Positions 63,011 to 64,000 of a DNA stretch of 64,000 nucleotides are shown piece by piece. The stretch comes from Nocardiopsis sinuspersici. Its GTDB lineage: Bacteria > Actinomycetota > Actinomycetes > Streptosporangiales > Streptosporangiaceae. Below the pieces are notes generated by a model. It was given only the letters and a program-made list of their open reading frames with translations. It was not told where the DNA came from and made no database searches. The DNA is taken from positions 1 through 64,000 of the forward strand of contig VWVT01000017.1 of assembly GCA_008638415.1 (NCBI GenBank). The letters are read 5' to 3'. Within the stretch, counting starts at the first letter, position 1. Each line of letters begins with the position of its first letter. The position numbers and the translations under genes are program-made.

Positions 63011-64000
63011 TTACTGACCTCCCTGGTTCTGGCCGGGACCCTGGGGGCCGCGCTGTGACCACGGCGGCTCCGGCGGGTCCTCGGGGGACTCGGACTCCTG
63101 TGAGGTGTCGGCCAGTCGCTCGTCGATGGACTGCTCGGAGACGGACTGGCGGATCTGCTCCACCCGGTCCTCTCCCGGGTCCTCGCCGCTCTCCGGCGCG
63201 GCCTGGGGGCTCTCGGCGTCATCGAGCAGCGTGTTGATCTCCTGCTCGCGCTCGGCGATACGGGTCCGGATGTCGTCCAGCCGGGAGCGGAGGCCCTCCA
63301 TGTCCTCCTGGGAGAACAGGGCGGTGTCGGCCTGGCCGATGATCTCCTGGGCGATGCGCAGGTAGTCGACGCTGGCGGAGTCGCCCGACCCGATCCGCAG
63401 GACCTGCGGCAGGCTGTCGGCGACCGCCTCCAGCTTGTCCAGGAGGTTCCCGCGGAAGCGGTAGTTGAGGATCTCGGGCGCCTCGGCCGCGCTGACCGCG
63501 CGGATGTCCAGGGCCTGGGCCTGGAGGAGGGCGGCGTTCGCGTTGGCCTCGGACTCGGCCTCGACGAAGCGCTGGTGCGCCAGGGAGCGGGCCCGGTTGG
63601 TCTCGCGCTCCAGGGCGGTGTCCATCTGCGCCTGGTACTGGGCGATGTCGGCCTGGATCGCGGACAGGGTCTCGTTGAGGGTCGCCAGCTCCTTGTTCAG
63701 GTCACCCTCGTTCTGCTCCTTGCGCAGCTGGAGCTCGTACTCGAAGGTGTAGGCGTCCTTGGCCACGCGCACCATCTCCGGCGCCGCCAGGTCCATCCGG
63801 TACTCCTGGTTGGAGGGCTCGGCGTGGGTGATGTTGGCGCTGGTCAGCTCCACGATCCCGCTGAACTGGCGGTTGAGCTGCTCCACCAGGCTCTGGGTGT
63901 TGTCGCCGACCATGTCGTAGATCGCCGAGGCCTCCTGCTCGTAGATGAGGCTCCGGGTGGTCTCGCTGATCGCGTTGTTGAGCTTCTCCTGGAAGCCGTT
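63011..64000 (-). CDS. SPFH-associated coiled-coil protein (start outside window)
   Basis: The frame is open from the right edge to a TAA at 63011-63013, giving 329 residues of the C-terminal part. It shows the end of an SPFH-type domain (NAISETTRSLIYEQEASAIYDMVGDNTQSLVEQLNRQFSGIVELTSANI), then a long coiled coil (FEYELQLRKEQNEGDLNKELATLNETLSAIQADIAQYQAQMDTALERETN) and a Glu/Pro/Ser-rich tail. It is the first of two tandem SPFH genes and is translationally coupled to the second. Confidence 0.8.
   Translation of the reverse strand, partial: NGFQEKLNNAISETTRSLIYEQEASAIYDMVGDNTQSLVEQLNRQFSGIVELTSANITHAEPSNQEYRMDLAAPEMVRVAKDAYTFEYELQLRKEQNEGDLNKELATLNETLSAIQADIAQYQAQMDTALERETNRARSLAHQRFVEAESEANANAALLQAQALDIRAVSAAEAPEILNYRFRGNLLDKLEAVADSLPQVLRIGSGDSASVDYLRIAQEIIGQADTALFSQEDMEGLRSRLDDIRTRIAEREQEINTLLDDAESPQAAPESGEDPGEDRVEQIRQSVSEQSIDERLADTSQESESPEDPPEPPWSQRGPQGPGQNQGGQ

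Overview
The window is about 70% GC with actinobacterial gene content: a lysine/alanine-rich HrdB-type principal sigma factor, DUF3145, DUF5998, DUF1707, DUF2795 and DUF7455 proteins, an F420-type luciferase-like oxidoreductase, a PucR regulator and a GNAT-acyl-CoA-synthetase fusion. Second-subunit topoisomerase genes (parC, parE) lie near the principal sigma factor gene, an arrangement I recall from streptomycetes. A GH81 glucanase behind a CebR/CelR-type operator suggests a filamentous actinomycete of the Nocardiopsaceae (Nocardiopsis/Thermobifida-like). That placement is inference. No tRNA, rRNA, CRISPR array or intact insertion sequence was seen.

Positions 1-12 kb are accessory and partly decaying. 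They hold an Old Yellow Enzyme pseudogene split by a short IS200/IS605-like element, a MarR regulator, two MFS-efflux/MerR modules (the second transporter has an internal amber codon), a DUF2795 protein, a divergent DnaJ-like/Hsp20 pair, and a DHA2 efflux pump overlapping its TetR regulator behind a 24-bp perfect palindrome.

Positions 12-25 kb hold a lipoprotein, a PucR regulator, an LLM oxidoreductase divergent from a PEBP-family protein, an overlapping ATP-grasp/inositol-phosphatase-like pair, DUF1707 and DUF3145 proteins, and a three-gene locus: an atypical sigma-like factor, a small protein translationally coupled to it, and a CHAT protease-like protein with an alpha-helical N-terminal part. 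This locus is the best candidate for an under-described system. An MBL hydrolase, an enoyl-CoA hydratase and a membrane protein follow.

Positions 25-51 kb are mostly conserved core. They contain DUF5998, the GNAT/acyl-CoA synthetase, a PfkB kinase, a RecQ helicase fused to a phosphoribosyltransferase-like domain, the GH81 glucanase, parC, carbonic anhydrase, a TPR protein, a Cds1-like PLP enzyme, parE, a DUF7455 zinc ribbon, a GNAT, YaaA, the principal sigma factor and a PAS/GAF/PP2C phosphatase. Positions 51-64 kb hold a small helical protein, a conserved actinobacterial protein, a tyrosine phosphatase, a nucleotidyltransferase, a membrane-anchored double AAA+ protein, RNase HII, a decayed MFS gene beside a CGNR regulator, a membrane protein, and two tandem SPFH genes (the second runs off the window).

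Three genome-scale patterns stand out. Many genes have a TAnnnT-like -10 box 6-7 nt before the start codon and no Shine-Dalgarno, implying leaderless mRNAs. A roughly 140-bp repeat occurs six times at three intergenic sites, always antisense to the gene whose 3' end it faces. Several perfect GC hairpins mark terminators between convergent genes.
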